Assembly: GCF_003056055.1 (NCBI RefSeq)
Contig: NZ_PYFP01000001.1
Location: 1,922,001-1,986,000 of the forward strand
Source: Glaciimonas sp. PCH181
Lineage (GTDB): Bacteria > Pseudomonadota > Gammaproteobacteria > Burkholderiales > Burkholderiaceae_D
Reading direction: 5' to 3'
DNA: 64,000 nucleotides
Part shown: positions 35,132 through 45,020 of the stretch, piece after piece
How positions within the stretch are numbered: position 1 is the stretch's first letter
Layout: every line of letters starts with the position of its first letter
Notes under the pieces: generated by a model
The model's database searches: none
The model's input: only the letters and a program-made list of their open reading frames with translations
Told to the model about the DNA's origin: nothing
Made by a program: the position numbers and the translations under genes

Positions 35132-36892
35132 TCACGCGCGGCGTCTTCCCGCCTGACGCGCACCAGCCAATATCAACCGCCCGGTATTCGCCTCATTCGC
35201 GCCCATTTTCGACAAAGCCGTCGTCATGCTATGAATCATATTTTGGTCACTCGGAATTTCATCCATCGCCCTCTTGATGAACTCACTTAGTTGCCGCATC
35301 ATGTTTTCAGATTTCATAAAATCCGCAGCCGCACTTGCCGCTTTTTCCTCACTTTGACCAACCACAATACCGCCAGCGCCTTGAACCCCGCTGTGCGCCA
35401 TGGTCATCCCATTTTGTACATGGCCAAAATTTTTTGCATACATCTGCGCGGATAGTTCGTCGGTTTTAAACCCCATTTTTTGGGATACCTGGGTCGCTGC
35501 ACGTCCAACTACCTGTTCCACTCTGACCATGGCAGTGGCAAATTTCGGCACCATTTTTTTGGCGGCTGCACGAATGACCTTCCCGATCAGGCTAGCCATT
35601 TTGCTTGCTACAGCTTGGCCGACCACCATCACCAATACCGTCATTACGATGACCGCGATGGCCGTGATGACGGTGGTCATGATCGCCGAAATTTTTTCGA
35701 CGAGGTCCTTCGCAATCCCCATATCGGTCAATACGGCACTGATCTCTTTCTGAACAAATTCCATCATTGGCATAATGACGTTTTTCATCAGCGGCTCCAT
35801 GACTACGGACAAAGCACGATCAGTCAGAGATTGCCCTGTGATCCCACCTACCGCGGCATCTGTCACCATGAAGGCAAGACCTACAGCAGTGGCCACGCCA
35901 AAGGTGGCAACGGTAGCGACTACTGCGGCAACCAGAATCAATGCACTAATGATATTGCCGATGCAACCAGCAATTTTCTGTGCTTCTTCGGCCTTCCGCA
36001 CTTGCGCATCAAACGATTCCGCAGCTTTTTCCATTGCTGCCTGCCGCGACACCTGCATGGCTTCAAATAACGACAGACTATTTTTCAGCGCTTTCGTACT
36101 ATTCTCGCCAAGCGTTTTAATCAACTCGGCCATCAACAAATTTAAATGCGTTAATTTTGATAAATTCAAATCGCCCATACCAACAACTTGTCCCTTTGCG
36201 GCCTCAACTAGCGCATCTAACGCCAGAACCACCGCAGCGGCTTTTTGCTGAATTATGAGTTTTGCTTTAGCCAGAACACCAACGGCGTCCCAGATACTCT
36301 TAATTGCAGGCTCGACCATGCCGCTCTTTTCAGAAAGCTCAGTATCGAATTCTTTACGCTGCTGCGCAGTCAAGTTGTTAGAACTAAGAAGAGACTTCAG
36401 TTCGGCAATTCTATTATCAATTGCCTTCAATGCCGCCATGGCCGCCTCCGCTTCGGCAGCAAGACCCTCGATCTGATCGATCGCAATCGCTTCCTCCTTC
36501 AGCGCGTTCATGGCGTTCAACTCCAGGAACGCGAAGTGTTGCTGCTGCGACGACATCATATTTTTAAAAATACCGAGGCGATTTTTCAAATCACTAACCA
36601 TGCCCGCGCCGAGCAATGCGACCAATTCTGCAAACAGTTTGGTCATGGTGGCTTCGCTGCTTAAGCCAGCTTCCCGCTTAGGTTGCGCCAACAGCGGTCG
36701 CGCAAGTCCGTCACGCGCAAACGCACCAGCGTTGTTATCAGCGTCTTGCTGCCAGGATGTGGCGATCAAATTTTTATGGGCCTCCTGCGCAGCCCCCATA
36801 AAATCTCCACTCTTCCGCACATTTACCTTTGCGGCATCGAACAAGTCCGCATTGGCGCGAATACGCTCAAAACCACTCACGCTATCTACCAT
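35132..36892 (-). CDS. sipB: Translocon pore protein, SipB/IpaB/BipB family
   Basis: This 586-residue protein has a coiled-coil N-terminal half and two hydrophobic segments. They lie near residues 310-345 (IGNIISALILVAAVVATVAT, GLAFMVTDAAVGGITGQS) and 400-430 (ISAIMTTVITAIAVIVMTV), as in the major translocators. AKFGHVQNG-type and amphipathic helices close the protein. With SipC it forms the pore in the host membrane; SicA keeps it soluble before secretion. AGGAG lies 9 bases before the ATG. It is the second gene of the sicA-sipBCD group. Confidence 0.92.
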   Translation of the reverse strand: MVDSVSGFERIRANADLFDAAKVNVRKSGDFMGAAQEAHKNLIATSWQQDADNNAGAFARDGLARPLLAQPKREAGLSSEATMTKLFAELVALLGAGMVSDLKNRLGIFKNMMSSQQQHFAFLELNAMNALKEEAIAIDQIEGLAAEAEAAMAALKAIDNRIAELKSLLSSNNLTAQQRKEFDTELSEKSGMVEPAIKSIWDAVGVLAKAKLIIQQKAAAVVLALDALVEAAKGQVVGMGDLNLSKLTHLNLLMAELIKTLGENSTKALKNSLSLFEAMQVSRQAAMEKAAESFDAQVRKAEEAQKIAGCIGNIISALILVAAVVATVATFGVATAVGLAFMVTDAAVGGITGQSLTDRALSVVMEPLMKNVIMPMMEFVQKEISAVLTDMGIAKDLVEKISAIMTTVITAIAVIVMTVLVMVVGQAVASKMASLIGKVIRAAAKKMVPKFATAMVRVEQVVGRAATQVSQKMGFKTDELSAQMYAKNFGHVQNGMTMAHSGVQGAGGIVVGQSEEKAASAAADFMKSENMMRQLSEFIKRAMDEIPSDQNMIHSMTTALSKMGANEANTGRLILAGARQAGRRRA

Positions 36893-36903
36893 TGCATTTA
36901 CTC

Positions 36904-37518
<615 letters not shown>

Positions 37519-37599
37519 TTAAAACATTCACCCCTAAATTCAGCATTCAGGAATCGTCCATTCGTACCATTTTTGTTACTAAAAAAGACAACTTATTGG

Positions 37600-38727
37600 T
37601 CAACGCAGATCACTATTTTTGGGACTATCAGTAGCTGCACCAACATCCAATTCGATCGGCATATCCTGCGCATCAAGCGCCATTCGATGCTCTATCGTTC
37701 CTAAATTTTCAGCCGCTTCCAACCAATTCAGAAGGACTAATATCTCGCCAATTTCCTCAGAAATAATGAACGAATAGCGCTTGTGTGTCGTGTACATTCG
37801 CCGCGCAAGTGCTATATCGCGCACCACCGGAACGCCGATTTTCTCTGCATATCTGCGCACTGCCAGTGCACGTTGATTGGTTTCGACCACCGAGATAAAG
37901 GGAATCGGCACAACGTCCGGTTTATAAAATATCCCAATCGCAATATGCGTTGGATTGGCGATAATCACGCGCGAATTTTCGACATCGGATTTGATCTGTT
38001 CAGACAACAATTCCGAATGCAATTCACGCCGCCGATTCTTAATTTCAGGATTACCATCCTGATCCTTACGCTCGCGTTTGACCTCCCGTTTTTCCATCTT
38101 CATATCCTTAATGGAGAGAAAGTATTCAGCCAGCGCATCAAGCACAATCACCAACAGCGCGCAGCCCAGACAGGTCAGGACCAGGTTCATCAATAGTTCT
38201 TGCCAGATGCCAATTAGTTCAGTCGGTGTGGCATACAATTGCGCCAACACGACGGACTTTTTATTACCCCAAAAAACCACTATAGCAATCGTAAATGCGG
38301 TGAGATATAACAACGCCTTCACCGCATCTTTAACTGTACGCAAACTAAATAATTTCTTGAAACCGTTAACCGGATTAAGCGCGTCAAAATTTAGTTTTAT
38401 CGCCTTTACGGCAATCACAAATCTGGTCTGCAACAAAGTCGGCAAAGCGGATGCCAGAACGCACACGAAAACAATAGGCACGATCAATTTCAACGACATC
38501 CATATTATTTGCGTGCTGAATTGATGGATGTCTTGCTGAAAGCCACTTTCAATCGCTTGCCGAAACAATTCCATTATTTCCGTCAGCGATGCGAACGACG
38601 TCACAAACGCCACGCCGCATAGCATCAGGCAGGCCACAGTCAGGTCGCGGCTTTTGAAAGACTGGCCTTTTTCGGCCGAGTCGTCTTTCTTTTTCTTGGT
38701 CGGCAGTTCACTTTTTGCGCCGGACAT
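37600..38727 (-). CDS. spaS: Export-gate switch protein SpaS (SctU)
   Basis: This 375-residue protein has four membrane helices in the N-terminal 200 residues and a cytoplasmic domain with the autocleavage motif NPTH at residues 258-261 (IIANPTHIAIGIFY). The same asparagine number (258) is used in Salmonella SpaS. Self-cleavage there switches substrate class from needle/rod to translocators. It starts directly after the spaR stop. The long charged linker (KMEKREVKRERKDQDGNPEIK) before the motif is typical of the family. Confidence 0.96.
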   Translation of the reverse strand: MSGAKSELPTKKKKDDSAEKGQSFKSRDLTVACLMLCGVAFVTSFASLTEIMELFRQAIESGFQQDIHQFSTQIIWMSLKLIVPIVFVCVLASALPTLLQTRFVIAVKAIKLNFDALNPVNGFKKLFSLRTVKDAVKALLYLTAFTIAIVVFWGNKKSVVLAQLYATPTELIGIWQELLMNLVLTCLGCALLVIVLDALAEYFLSIKDMKMEKREVKRERKDQDGNPEIKNRRRELHSELLSEQIKSDVENSRVIIANPTHIAIGIFYKPDVVPIPFISVVETNQRALAVRRYAEKIGVPVVRDIALARRMYTTHKRYSFIISEEIGEILVLLNWLEAAENLGTIEHRMALDAQDMPIELDVGAATDSPKNSDLR

Positions 38728-39513
38728 TTAGGGAGTTCCTACGGAAAACCAATTAGCCAGTCCGGCCGGATTGAATGCAAGTGCGATCACTTCTGATGGC
38801 AACACGGGGCCAAAATACAGCAGCAGTATCAAAAATGCCACCGCGCTTTTGATTGTCAATGCAATCGAAAATGCGTTCATTTGCGGTGCAAAACGCGACA
38901 ATAATCCCAGCAGCACTTCAGTCAGCAACAACGCAGCAACCACAGGACTGGCGAGCACGACAGCACGACTCATCACATCGCCGAGAATCGGCATAAGCGG
39001 CGCAATCTGCAATTCACATCCCGTCAACGGATCGCATAAGCGATAACTGTGGGCAAACAGTTCTAGCGTTAATTGCATTCCGCCGCCGAGTAAATATGCC
39101 ACCGCAGCAAATAGATTGAAGAAATTCGCCAACTCGGACGTATCAACGCCATTCGCCGGATCTACGCTGCTGCTGAGCGTAGCGCCGCGCTGATTATCGA
39201 TAAAACTACCTAGCGCATGAAATATCCAGAACGGCCAACTCAGTAAACAAGCCAGCACGATGCCGATCATCACTTCTGCGACCAGCATGCCGACTAAGTG
39301 CATTAAATCAAAATTTTCCAATATCGCCATTGACGACAAGGGATGCGGCCATAAACCGATAGCAACGATCAGAATCGCGCTGAGCCGCACCACGCCCGTG
39401 ATCACGCCGCTATTGAGAAACGGCAACATGAAAAATGCGGGTGCAATCCGCGCTGCGCCGAGCATCCCGCACGCCATCCAGGTATGCAGATCGAGCGCTA
39501 AAAAAAACGGCAT
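38728..39513 (-). CDS. spaR: Export-gate membrane protein SpaR (SctT)
   Basis: This 261-residue protein has about six membrane helices and the family text NQRGATLSSSVDPANGVDTSELANF in the conserved central loop. It forms part of the SctRST export gate in the inner membrane. It starts 2 bases after spaQ and its stop adjoins the spaS start. The length is the same as Salmonella SpaR. Confidence 0.95.
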   Translation of the reverse strand: MPFFLALDLHTWMACGMLGAARIAPAFFMLPFLNSGVITGVVRLSAILIVAIGLWPHPLSSMAILENFDLMHLVGMLVAEVMIGIVLACLLSWPFWIFHALGSFIDNQRGATLSSSVDPANGVDTSELANFFNLFAAVAYLLGGGMQLTLELFAHSYRLCDPLTGCELQIAPLMPILGDVMSRAVVLASPVVAALLLTEVLLGLLSRFAPQMNAFSIALTIKSAVAFLILLLYFGPVLPSEVIALAFNPAGLANWFSVGTP

Positions 39514-39515
39514 AA

Positions 39516-39773
39516 CTACCGCCGCAAAGCAAGGCTGAACATCTCGCTACCGAAGTTAAGCAGCGTTTCGCCAATCCAGCCGGATAGCACGTACAAACAT
39601 AAGCAGACCGCTAACAACTTAATACCGAACGGCAGCGTTTGTTCTTGCAACTGCGTCACAGTCTGGAATAATCCGACCAAAAGGCCGAGCAGCGTCGCAA
39701 TCGCAATCGGCGGTGCAGACAACAGCAACACCAGATACAGCACCTGATTGCCAGCATAAACAAGATCACTCAT
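39516..39773 (-). CDS. spaQ: Export-gate membrane protein SpaQ (SctS)
   Basis: This 85-residue protein has two membrane helices ([22 protein letters not shown], which exceeds one helix slightly, and [20 protein letters not shown]) separated by [14 protein letters not shown], the invariant SctS loop. AGGAG is 7 bases before the ATG. It lies between spaP and spaR in the conserved order. Confidence 0.96.
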   Translation of the reverse strand: MSDLVYAGNQVLYLVLLLSAPPIAIATLLGLLVGLFQTVTQLQEQTLPFGIKLLAVCLCLYVLSGWIGETLLNFGSEMFSLALRR

Positions 39774-39783
39774 GGCATTGCTC

Positions 39784-40437
39784 CTAAGTCATCAGTTCGA
39801 GATACTGCAAGATCAGGCCTTTAGACAGCAAGGTCCAACCGTCCAGCGCAACGAACAACACCAGCTTGATCGGCACAGAAATGGTGACGGGACTCATCAT
39901 CATCATTCCCAACGAAAGCAAAATACTAGAGATCACCAGATCCACAATAACGAATGGCAGGTAGAGATAAAATCCGATCTTGAACGCGCTCTTGATTTCA
40001 GTCAGCGTATAGGCGGGCAATAGCGCTAGTAGCGATGGTCTCGCACCTTCATCGGCAACGACTTCAGCATTACGCGATTGCTGAGCTTTTTCAAAAAACT
40101 GGACTAACTCGGGATCAGCGTATTTGGTCAGGTAGGCACGATAGCCATCCAGACCGGTTTCAGTAAATTGCACGATCGATCCGACACTATCGAAACTAAT
40201 ATTCTCGCTGCGGTAATGATCGTAAGCCTGCTCTGCCACTGGCATCATCACAAACAGCGACAACAACAGCGCGACGCCGTTCAGCGTCATATTCGATGGC
40301 ACCTGCTGTAAACCCAGCGCGTTACGCACCATCACAAATACGATAGAAAACTTGACGAAACAAGTACCTGATGCGACCAGAAATGGCAATAAGGTCGAGA
40401 ACGCCAGTAAGGCGATCAGGGAAATATCGTTAGGCAT
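39784..40437 (-). CDS. spaP: Export-gate membrane protein SpaP (SctR)
   Basis: This 217-residue protein begins [19 protein letters not shown] at the ATG at 40437, nearly identical to Salmonella SpaP, so the longer frame is not used. Further matches are [26 protein letters not shown] and the C-terminal [19 protein letters not shown]. It forms the core of the export gate. It overlaps the spaO stop by 8 bases, and AATGCAGATGCC at the overlap couples the two genes. An acidic insert ([11 protein letters not shown]) sits in the periplasmic part, as in Salmonella. Confidence 0.97.
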   Translation of the reverse strand: MPNDISLIALLAFSTLLPFLVASGTCFVKFSIVFVMVRNALGLQQVPSNMTLNGVALLLSLFVMMPVAEQAYDHYRSENISFDSVGSIVQFTETGLDGYRAYLTKYADPELVQFFEKAQQSRNAEVVADEGARPSLLALLPAYTLTEIKSAFKIGFYLYLPFVIVDLVISSILLSLGMMMMSPVTISVPIKLVLFVALDGWTLLSKGLILQYLELMT

Positions 40438-41443
40438 CTGCATTCCCGCCGTACAACTGATTAATCTCGACTGCCAGACGATCATCAAGCTGAATTAACT
40501 CGCCGTGACCGAACAACATGCCGTTGGCTAAGATGGCAATACGCTTTTCTCTATCGGGCGATAACTCCAGCAACTGCCCTATCGACAACGCACTCAGCTC
40601 ACCCAACGTAACCAGCTTGGTGCCAAGCGAAAACTCAATACGCACCGGCACGCGTGCTACTGAGCGCGGCGATGGCGCGTAGCCACTTTGATTGCCGACT
40701 GCGGTGTCCATATCGTCACCCAAATTTTCATTCGGCCCATCTGGCATTTCATCAAACAACACGCCGTCTTCAAGCAGCGATCCATCCTGATAATTTTCTT
40801 GTAATTGATCCACAATAATTCCTTCTTTAGTCCATACATAGCGCCCGATCGTCATTCCATTGCAAGCAATCCGTGATGCAACGCGCCCAATTAATAAAGC
40901 ATCGCCTATCGCAACACGCGATAACAGCGACACACTGATGTGACTGCATCCCAACTCGAATTGCAACGGCATCGGAAGCGGCAGCGCCCGCAGATGCGGA
41001 GCCACAGCGTCGAAGTCGGGAGCAATCATTAGCGGCAACGTTTGCAGCCACACGATGCCTTGCCCAGTTGTAATTCCCGGCAAGGCGATATCCGGCAACG
41101 CGGCGCCATCGACCATGCCCCTCACCTGCAATACGTGATAAGCCAGCGCGTCCGGTAACGTCAGTGCTTGCGATGTCGCAGCAAACAGATTCAGTATCTG
41201 CGCCCAGCTAGTCGATCCAGTCGCCAGTCGCGCTAATGAGGGCGCCGCATTTCGCAACCAGTCATCCATCCCAATCAAACCGTTCCAGTCGCCGTTCGCG
41301 CCAGACGCACGAAATGCGATGTAGCGATTGATGCAAGGCGGTGACGTATAAACCACTGGAATATTCTGTGCCTGCCAATGCATGACCGCCTGGCGTGTGC
41401 GTACAACTTCAGAATCAAGCCTACGTAATGTGAGACGATTCAC
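40430..41443 (-). CDS. spaO: Sorting-platform (C-ring) protein SpaO (SctQ)
   Basis: This 337-residue protein starts with GTG overlapping the spaN stop (GTGA). The C-terminal SpoA domain (PVRIEFSLGTKLVTLGELSA, then IAILANGMLFGHGELI) is clear, and a second, weaker SpoA-like region lies near residues 165-215. It forms the sorting platform below the needle complex with OrgA, OrgB and InvC. In other systems a short C-terminal product is also made from an internal start; here ATG at 40711 (MDTAVGNQSGY), after GGGTGA, could give a 93-residue form (inference). Confidence 0.93.
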   Translation of the reverse strand: MNRLTLRRLDSEVVRTRQAVMHWQAQNIPVVYTSPPCINRYIAFRASGANGDWNGLIGMDDWLRNAAPSLARLATGSTSWAQILNLFAATSQALTLPDALAYHVLQVRGMVDGAALPDIALPGITTGQGIVWLQTLPLMIAPDFDAVAPHLRALPLPMPLQFELGCSHISVSLLSRVAIGDALLIGRVASRIACNGMTIGRYVWTKEGIIVDQLQENYQDGSLLEDGVLFDEMPDGPNENLGDDMDTAVGNQSGYAPSPRSVARVPVRIEFSLGTKLVTLGELSALSIGQLLELSPDREKRIAILANGMLFGHGELIQLDDRLAVEINQLYGGNADA

Positions 41444-42888
41444 GTTGTTTCTCCCTCATCATGCGGCTGTCCTGGCTGCTGACGATGACCGTGCTCTTCG
41501 TCATCTTTCAGTAAAGTCCAATGATCTGGTGGCGCTGAGATCGACAAGTGTTCGCTTAGCCGATGCGCGACGAGTGCATCCGAAGGCTGTAACGTTAATT
41601 GCGACGCATAGCCAGACGATTTCGTCTGCACTTTAACCGTATGCCCATCGCCCCATTTACTGAACCGAAAAGTCATCTCGCTACCCTTTAAAACCCCGCT
41701 CTGGCTCGCTTGCCGAGAGGTAAGAAGTTGCGCAACCGGATACGGCGATGGCTGCTCTTCAGACTGCGTGTGAACAATTGGACTGGCCCGCACATCTATT
41801 AGGGGAAAAGTCGACGCATTCATTCCTGAAAATGTTAGCTCTTGCCTAGGCGCCGGTTTATGCCCCGATAATTCGGCTGCAACAACGGGCCGCGTTTGCG
41901 CTTCTTCGCTCTTGATCGAAGCGATTGCGGATTTGGTAGTAGCAACGGGACTGGCAGCGACTAGAACCACATCGGTCTTTGATACTGGCTTTACGATTGC
42001 GGCTGCCGGAGCCGCTTTAGAGAGCGTTACTGCTTCTGTTGACATCGATTCTGCGCTGGATGCCGTTGCCATCACTGCTGCTGTTGATTCTGCTTTAGAC
42101 GCTGGCGCTGCCACTACTACCATTCGTTGTGTTTTAGATTCTGCTACTGACATTGCTAACGACGTTGCCACTTTGGATAACGGCGCTGCTATTGCTACGA
42201 TCTGTGCCGCTTTAACTACCGGTACTGTTGTTGCAATCTCCGATGCCGCTTTAATAGTGGGTGTTACCGCCGCTGTCACGGTCGGTGCGACTTTCGCGGT
42301 CACCGCTGTTGTTGCTATGGACGATATTGCTTTCGCTGCGGGTTCTGTCAATGCCAAGGTCAGTGCGGCTTTGGATACCGACATTGCCGTTCCTACCTTC
42401 GGTGCGGCTTTTTCGGCTTTAGATGGGAATATCGGCGCCGCTAACGGCGCCGCAGTGTTCGATATTGATATTGACGCCATCCGTGTCGGCGCAGCTGAGA
42501 ACACATGACTTTCTGCATGACTAACAGTATTTATCACTGCCTCGTGCGTCAATAAAACCGTCTTACGAGGCAACGTTTTTCCAGAAATTTCAGGGTGGAT
42601 TACCGCAACCGACGCCAACATCAATAGCTGTGGCGTGACATTTTCTTGCCCAATCTGACCTTCGCCGATACGACCGATATCAGCCTTCAGCTCGATAGGC
42701 GGAAGCATCTTTTCGGGCATCATTACAAAGCCCACCACCGCCGGATCGACATTTTCGTCGAGGTCATTATGCTTATGCCACTGCTCCGCTTGCTGCTCGA
42801 ATGCAAGATGAAGCTCGCCATACTGGGCCTCGGCATCGAGCGATACGGTCGGACATGCTTGAATCTGTGATGTGGTTATTTGCGCCAT
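41440..42888 (-). CDS. spaN: Needle-length/substrate-switch protein SpaN (InvJ, SctP), long repetitive form
   Basis: This 482-residue protein starts at the ATG at 42888 (AGGAG 8 bases upstream). The region further upstream in frame is only a shadow of spaM. Residues about 130-340 are a low-complexity Ala/Val/Thr/Ser/Lys-rich stretch with degenerate units such as AVTAKVAPTVTAAVTPTIK. The C-terminal third has the conserved switch domain (EMTFRFSKWGDGHTVKV, then YASQLTLQPSDALVAHRL). InvJ of Salmonella is 336 residues. In SctP rulers longer proteins give longer needles, so the expansion may lengthen the needle (inference). It overlaps spaM by 13 bases and spaO by 4. Confidence 0.88.
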   Translation of the reverse strand: MAQITTSQIQACPTVSLDAEAQYGELHLAFEQQAEQWHKHNDLDENVDPAVVGFVMMPEKMLPPIELKADIGRIGEGQIGQENVTPQLLMLASVAVIHPEISGKTLPRKTVLLTHEAVINTVSHAESHVFSAAPTRMASISISNTAAPLAAPIFPSKAEKAAPKVGTAMSVSKAALTLALTEPAAKAISSIATTAVTAKVAPTVTAAVTPTIKAASEIATTVPVVKAAQIVAIAAPLSKVATSLAMSVAESKTQRMVVVAAPASKAESTAAVMATASSAESMSTEAVTLSKAAPAAAIVKPVSKTDVVLVAASPVATTKSAIASIKSEEAQTRPVVAAELSGHKPAPRQELTFSGMNASTFPLIDVRASPIVHTQSEEQPSPYPVAQLLTSRQASQSGVLKGSEMTFRFSKWGDGHTVKVQTKSSGYASQLTLQPSDALVAHRLSEHLSISAPPDHWTLLKDDEEHGHRQQPGQPHDEGETT

Positions 42889-43328
42889 GAATATTTCTCC
42901 TGAATTTCCGTTTCTTCCCGCAGCACCTGACTCAAGCGCATTTGTTGGCGTTCTGAACGCACGCAGCGTTGAAATTTTTCCGCTTTTCGCTGCCAAAAAA
43001 GACGCATACGACGCGCCTCTTCCTGTTCTTTCTTAAGCTTGCTGTGTTGCTCACGCATTTCTACGCGTTGCAAGCCGATCATCTGCAATTTTTGCCGACG
43101 TACTGCGTTGCGTTGCTGCACCATGAGCAACCCGGCGCGATTGGTCAGACATGGCTGCTGTTGCTGCATCATCATTTTGCGCAAGAGCGCATCCTGCCGG
43201 TCTAACGCGGCGATATCGTTGTCGATTTCATCGATTTTTGCTTGCAAATGAGCGATGCTGGCCTCACTGCGGCGCTGACTCAATTCACAGCGCCGGATCA
43301 GGCTGATCGCTTTATGCAACAAGGCCAT
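42876..43328 (-). CDS. spaM: T3SS stalk protein SpaM (InvI, SctO)
   Basis: This 150-residue, strongly helical, charged protein starts at the ATG at 43328 ([20 protein letters not shown]), with GGAGG 6 bases upstream. The longer frame lies inside invC and is not used. Long coiled-coil character ([19 protein letters not shown] and [20 protein letters not shown]) matches the SctO stalk, which links the ATPase to the export gate. Length agrees with Salmonella SpaM (about 147). It overlaps invC by 17 bases. Confidence 0.88.
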   Translation of the reverse strand: MALLHKAISLIRRCELSQRRSEASIAHLQAKIDEIDNDIAALDRQDALLRKMMMQQQQPCLTNRAGLLMVQQRNAVRRQKLQMIGLQRVEMREQHSKLKKEQEEARRMRLFWQRKAEKFQRCVRSERQQMRLSQVLREETEIQEKYSWRK

Positions 43329-44604
43329 GCATCGCCTCCAGCGTGGCGCGCAATGGACTGCTTTGCGCACGATGCTGGCGCAACCATTGCTGCACCGCCG
43401 GACGACGTTCCATCGCGCCATCGTTTTCCTGGTTTTGTCCTTCTTTGTATTCACCCAAATCCAGAAACACCTGCAGATCTTCTAGCTTGGCCAGCAATCC
43501 GCGTAATGCCATCGCCGCCCGCTGATGCTCTTCATCCGTAATCTGCAATGCCACGCGACTGGCACTACGCAGCACGTCTATTGAGGGGAAATGTCCCTGC
43601 GCTGCAAGCTTGCGGTCCAGATAAATATGGCCATCGAGAATTGAACGGATCTCGTCTGCGATTGGGTCAGGCTCATCGTCGCTTTCCAGCAAGATGGTAT
43701 AAAACGCAGTGATGCTGCCGCGCCGCGTGACGCCCGGTCGTTCCAATAAACGTGGCAACGCATCAAAGACAGACGCTGGATAGCCGCGCCGCGCTGGTGA
43801 TTCACCTGCCGCCAACGCCACATCCCGCAAGGCACGCGCATAACGTGTAATAGAATCCATGAACAACACAACTTTTAAGCCGCGATCACGAAAAAATTCT
43901 GCCACCGTCGTCGCCAGCAGCGCCGCATTACAGCGGTCCACTGACGAGAAATCAGACGTTGCATAGACCAACACGCAGCGATTGCGCTTATCTGAAGCAC
44001 GCAAGGTATGCGCAAATTCGGTTACTTCACGGCCGCGTTCACCGATCAGTCCGACCACAAATACATCAGCATCGGCATGATCGATAATCATGTTCATCAA
44101 CGTCGTTTTGCCACACCCGGCAGAGGCGAAAATACCGATTCTTTGCCCCACGCCACAAGTCAGCAGACCATCAATAGCACGCACACCGGTCACCAGCGTT
44201 TCGCCGATAAGCTCACGATCGCCGTATTGCGGCGGTGCCGCATCCAGCGTCAATGTCTCTGCCACGCCCTCGGCCTGATTGCAAAAACGTTCCATCACAT
44301 TGCCAGAAGGATCAATGACCGCCCCCAACATGGCAGGCCCAATCTCAACGGTCAACGATGCACCGGTAGGCATGAGCAATGCCTGCCGCGATAACCCTTT
44401 AGACTGTCCGATCAGACTCAATATCGCCACATCCTGCCGAAATCCCACAACCTGTGCGCGTGCAACGATTTTTCGGTCACTCCAATTGCGACGGATATCG
44501 CAGATCTCACCGATGGCCACGCCGGGTAATGGCGCCTCAATAATGGGACCGGCCAGATTCAGCGGATGGGCATACATGCGTATCAGCCGCAACGGATGCT
44601 TCAC
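43312..44604 (-). CDS. invC: T3SS ATPase InvC (SctN)
   Basis: This 430-residue F1-type ATPase strips chaperones and unfolds substrates at the base of the apparatus. Walker A is [13 protein letters not shown] (residues about 159-171), Walker B is [17 protein letters not shown], and the [18 protein letters not shown] loop is the T3SS-ATPase hallmark. The start is GTG, overlapping the invB stop (GTGA). It is followed by spaM in the usual order. Confidence 0.97.
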   Translation of the reverse strand: MKHPLRLIRMYAHPLNLAGPIIEAPLPGVAIGEICDIRRNWSDRKIVARAQVVGFRQDVAILSLIGQSKGLSRQALLMPTGASLTVEIGPAMLGAVIDPSGNVMERFCNQAEGVAETLTLDAAPPQYGDRELIGETLVTGVRAIDGLLTCGVGQRIGIFASAGCGKTTLMNMIIDHADADVFVVGLIGERGREVTEFAHTLRASDKRNRCVLVYATSDFSSVDRCNAALLATTVAEFFRDRGLKVVLFMDSITRYARALRDVALAAGESPARRGYPASVFDALPRLLERPGVTRRGSITAFYTILLESDDEPDPIADEIRSILDGHIYLDRKLAAQGHFPSIDVLRSASRVALQITDEEHQRAAMALRGLLAKLEDLQVFLDLGEYKEGQNQENDGAMERRPAVQQWLRQHRAQSSPLRATLEAMHGLVA

Positions 44605-45005
44605 TTTACGATCTCGCGAAATGCATCAGCACGTTCGAGAAAACCCTCCAGTGCTTTAGAAAATTCAACACCGTTTTCAATAAAGCCGGGATGAATCAAA
44701 CCACTTAACTCCAAATGGCCTTCGTTCTCATTTAGATTCAAATGGTCACTCCGCAAAAATGGCAGTTTCTTCATCTGCTCTTTGATCAACGCCGTTGCAT
44801 AGGAGCCCAGATTACCTTCGTGATATTCGGTAAGACGGCACCATAGCCAGATATCGTCATCCCGACGGCTGACATAAATCGTCGGCGACCAATGAAAATC
44901 CAATGCAATGGTTGAATGGCTATCCAGCGGCCCGATCAGATTTTTTTCGCAACCGGTGTGAATTAAAGCGTCTTGGACCAGTTGTGAAATATCGAGTTGT
45001 AGCAT
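44601..45005 (-). CDS. invB: Class IB effector chaperone InvB (SpaK)
   Basis: This 134-residue acidic protein has the CesT/YscB-type chaperone layout: amphipathic N-terminal helix ([16 protein letters not shown]), beta strands ([20 protein letters not shown], then [10 protein letters not shown]) and a C-terminal helix. AAGGA is 7 bases before the ATG. In Salmonella InvB serves SipA, SopA, SopE and others. Here the candidate effector at 30364-32214 is the likely client. It lies between invA and invC as in SPI-1. Confidence 0.88.
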   Translation of the reverse strand: MLQLDISQLVQDALIHTGCEKNLIGPLDSHSTIALDFHWSPTIYVSRRDDDIWLWCRLTEYHEGNLGSYATALIKEQMKKLPFLRSDHLNLNENEGHLELSGLIHPGFIENGVEFSKALEGFLERADAFREIVK

Positions 45006-45020
45006 GGTGCGTTCCTTTAT

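Noticed and set aside
35480..36070. 196-codon plus-strand frame opposite sipB, rich in His/Asp
   Set aside because: Antisense of the hydrophobic and Ala-rich sipB region; no start context.
41912..42508. 198-residue Ala/Val/Ile-rich frame on the plus strand
   Set aside because: It is antisense to the repetitive part of spaN; low-complexity GC-balanced repeats keep the opposite frame open. No ribosome site or family signature.
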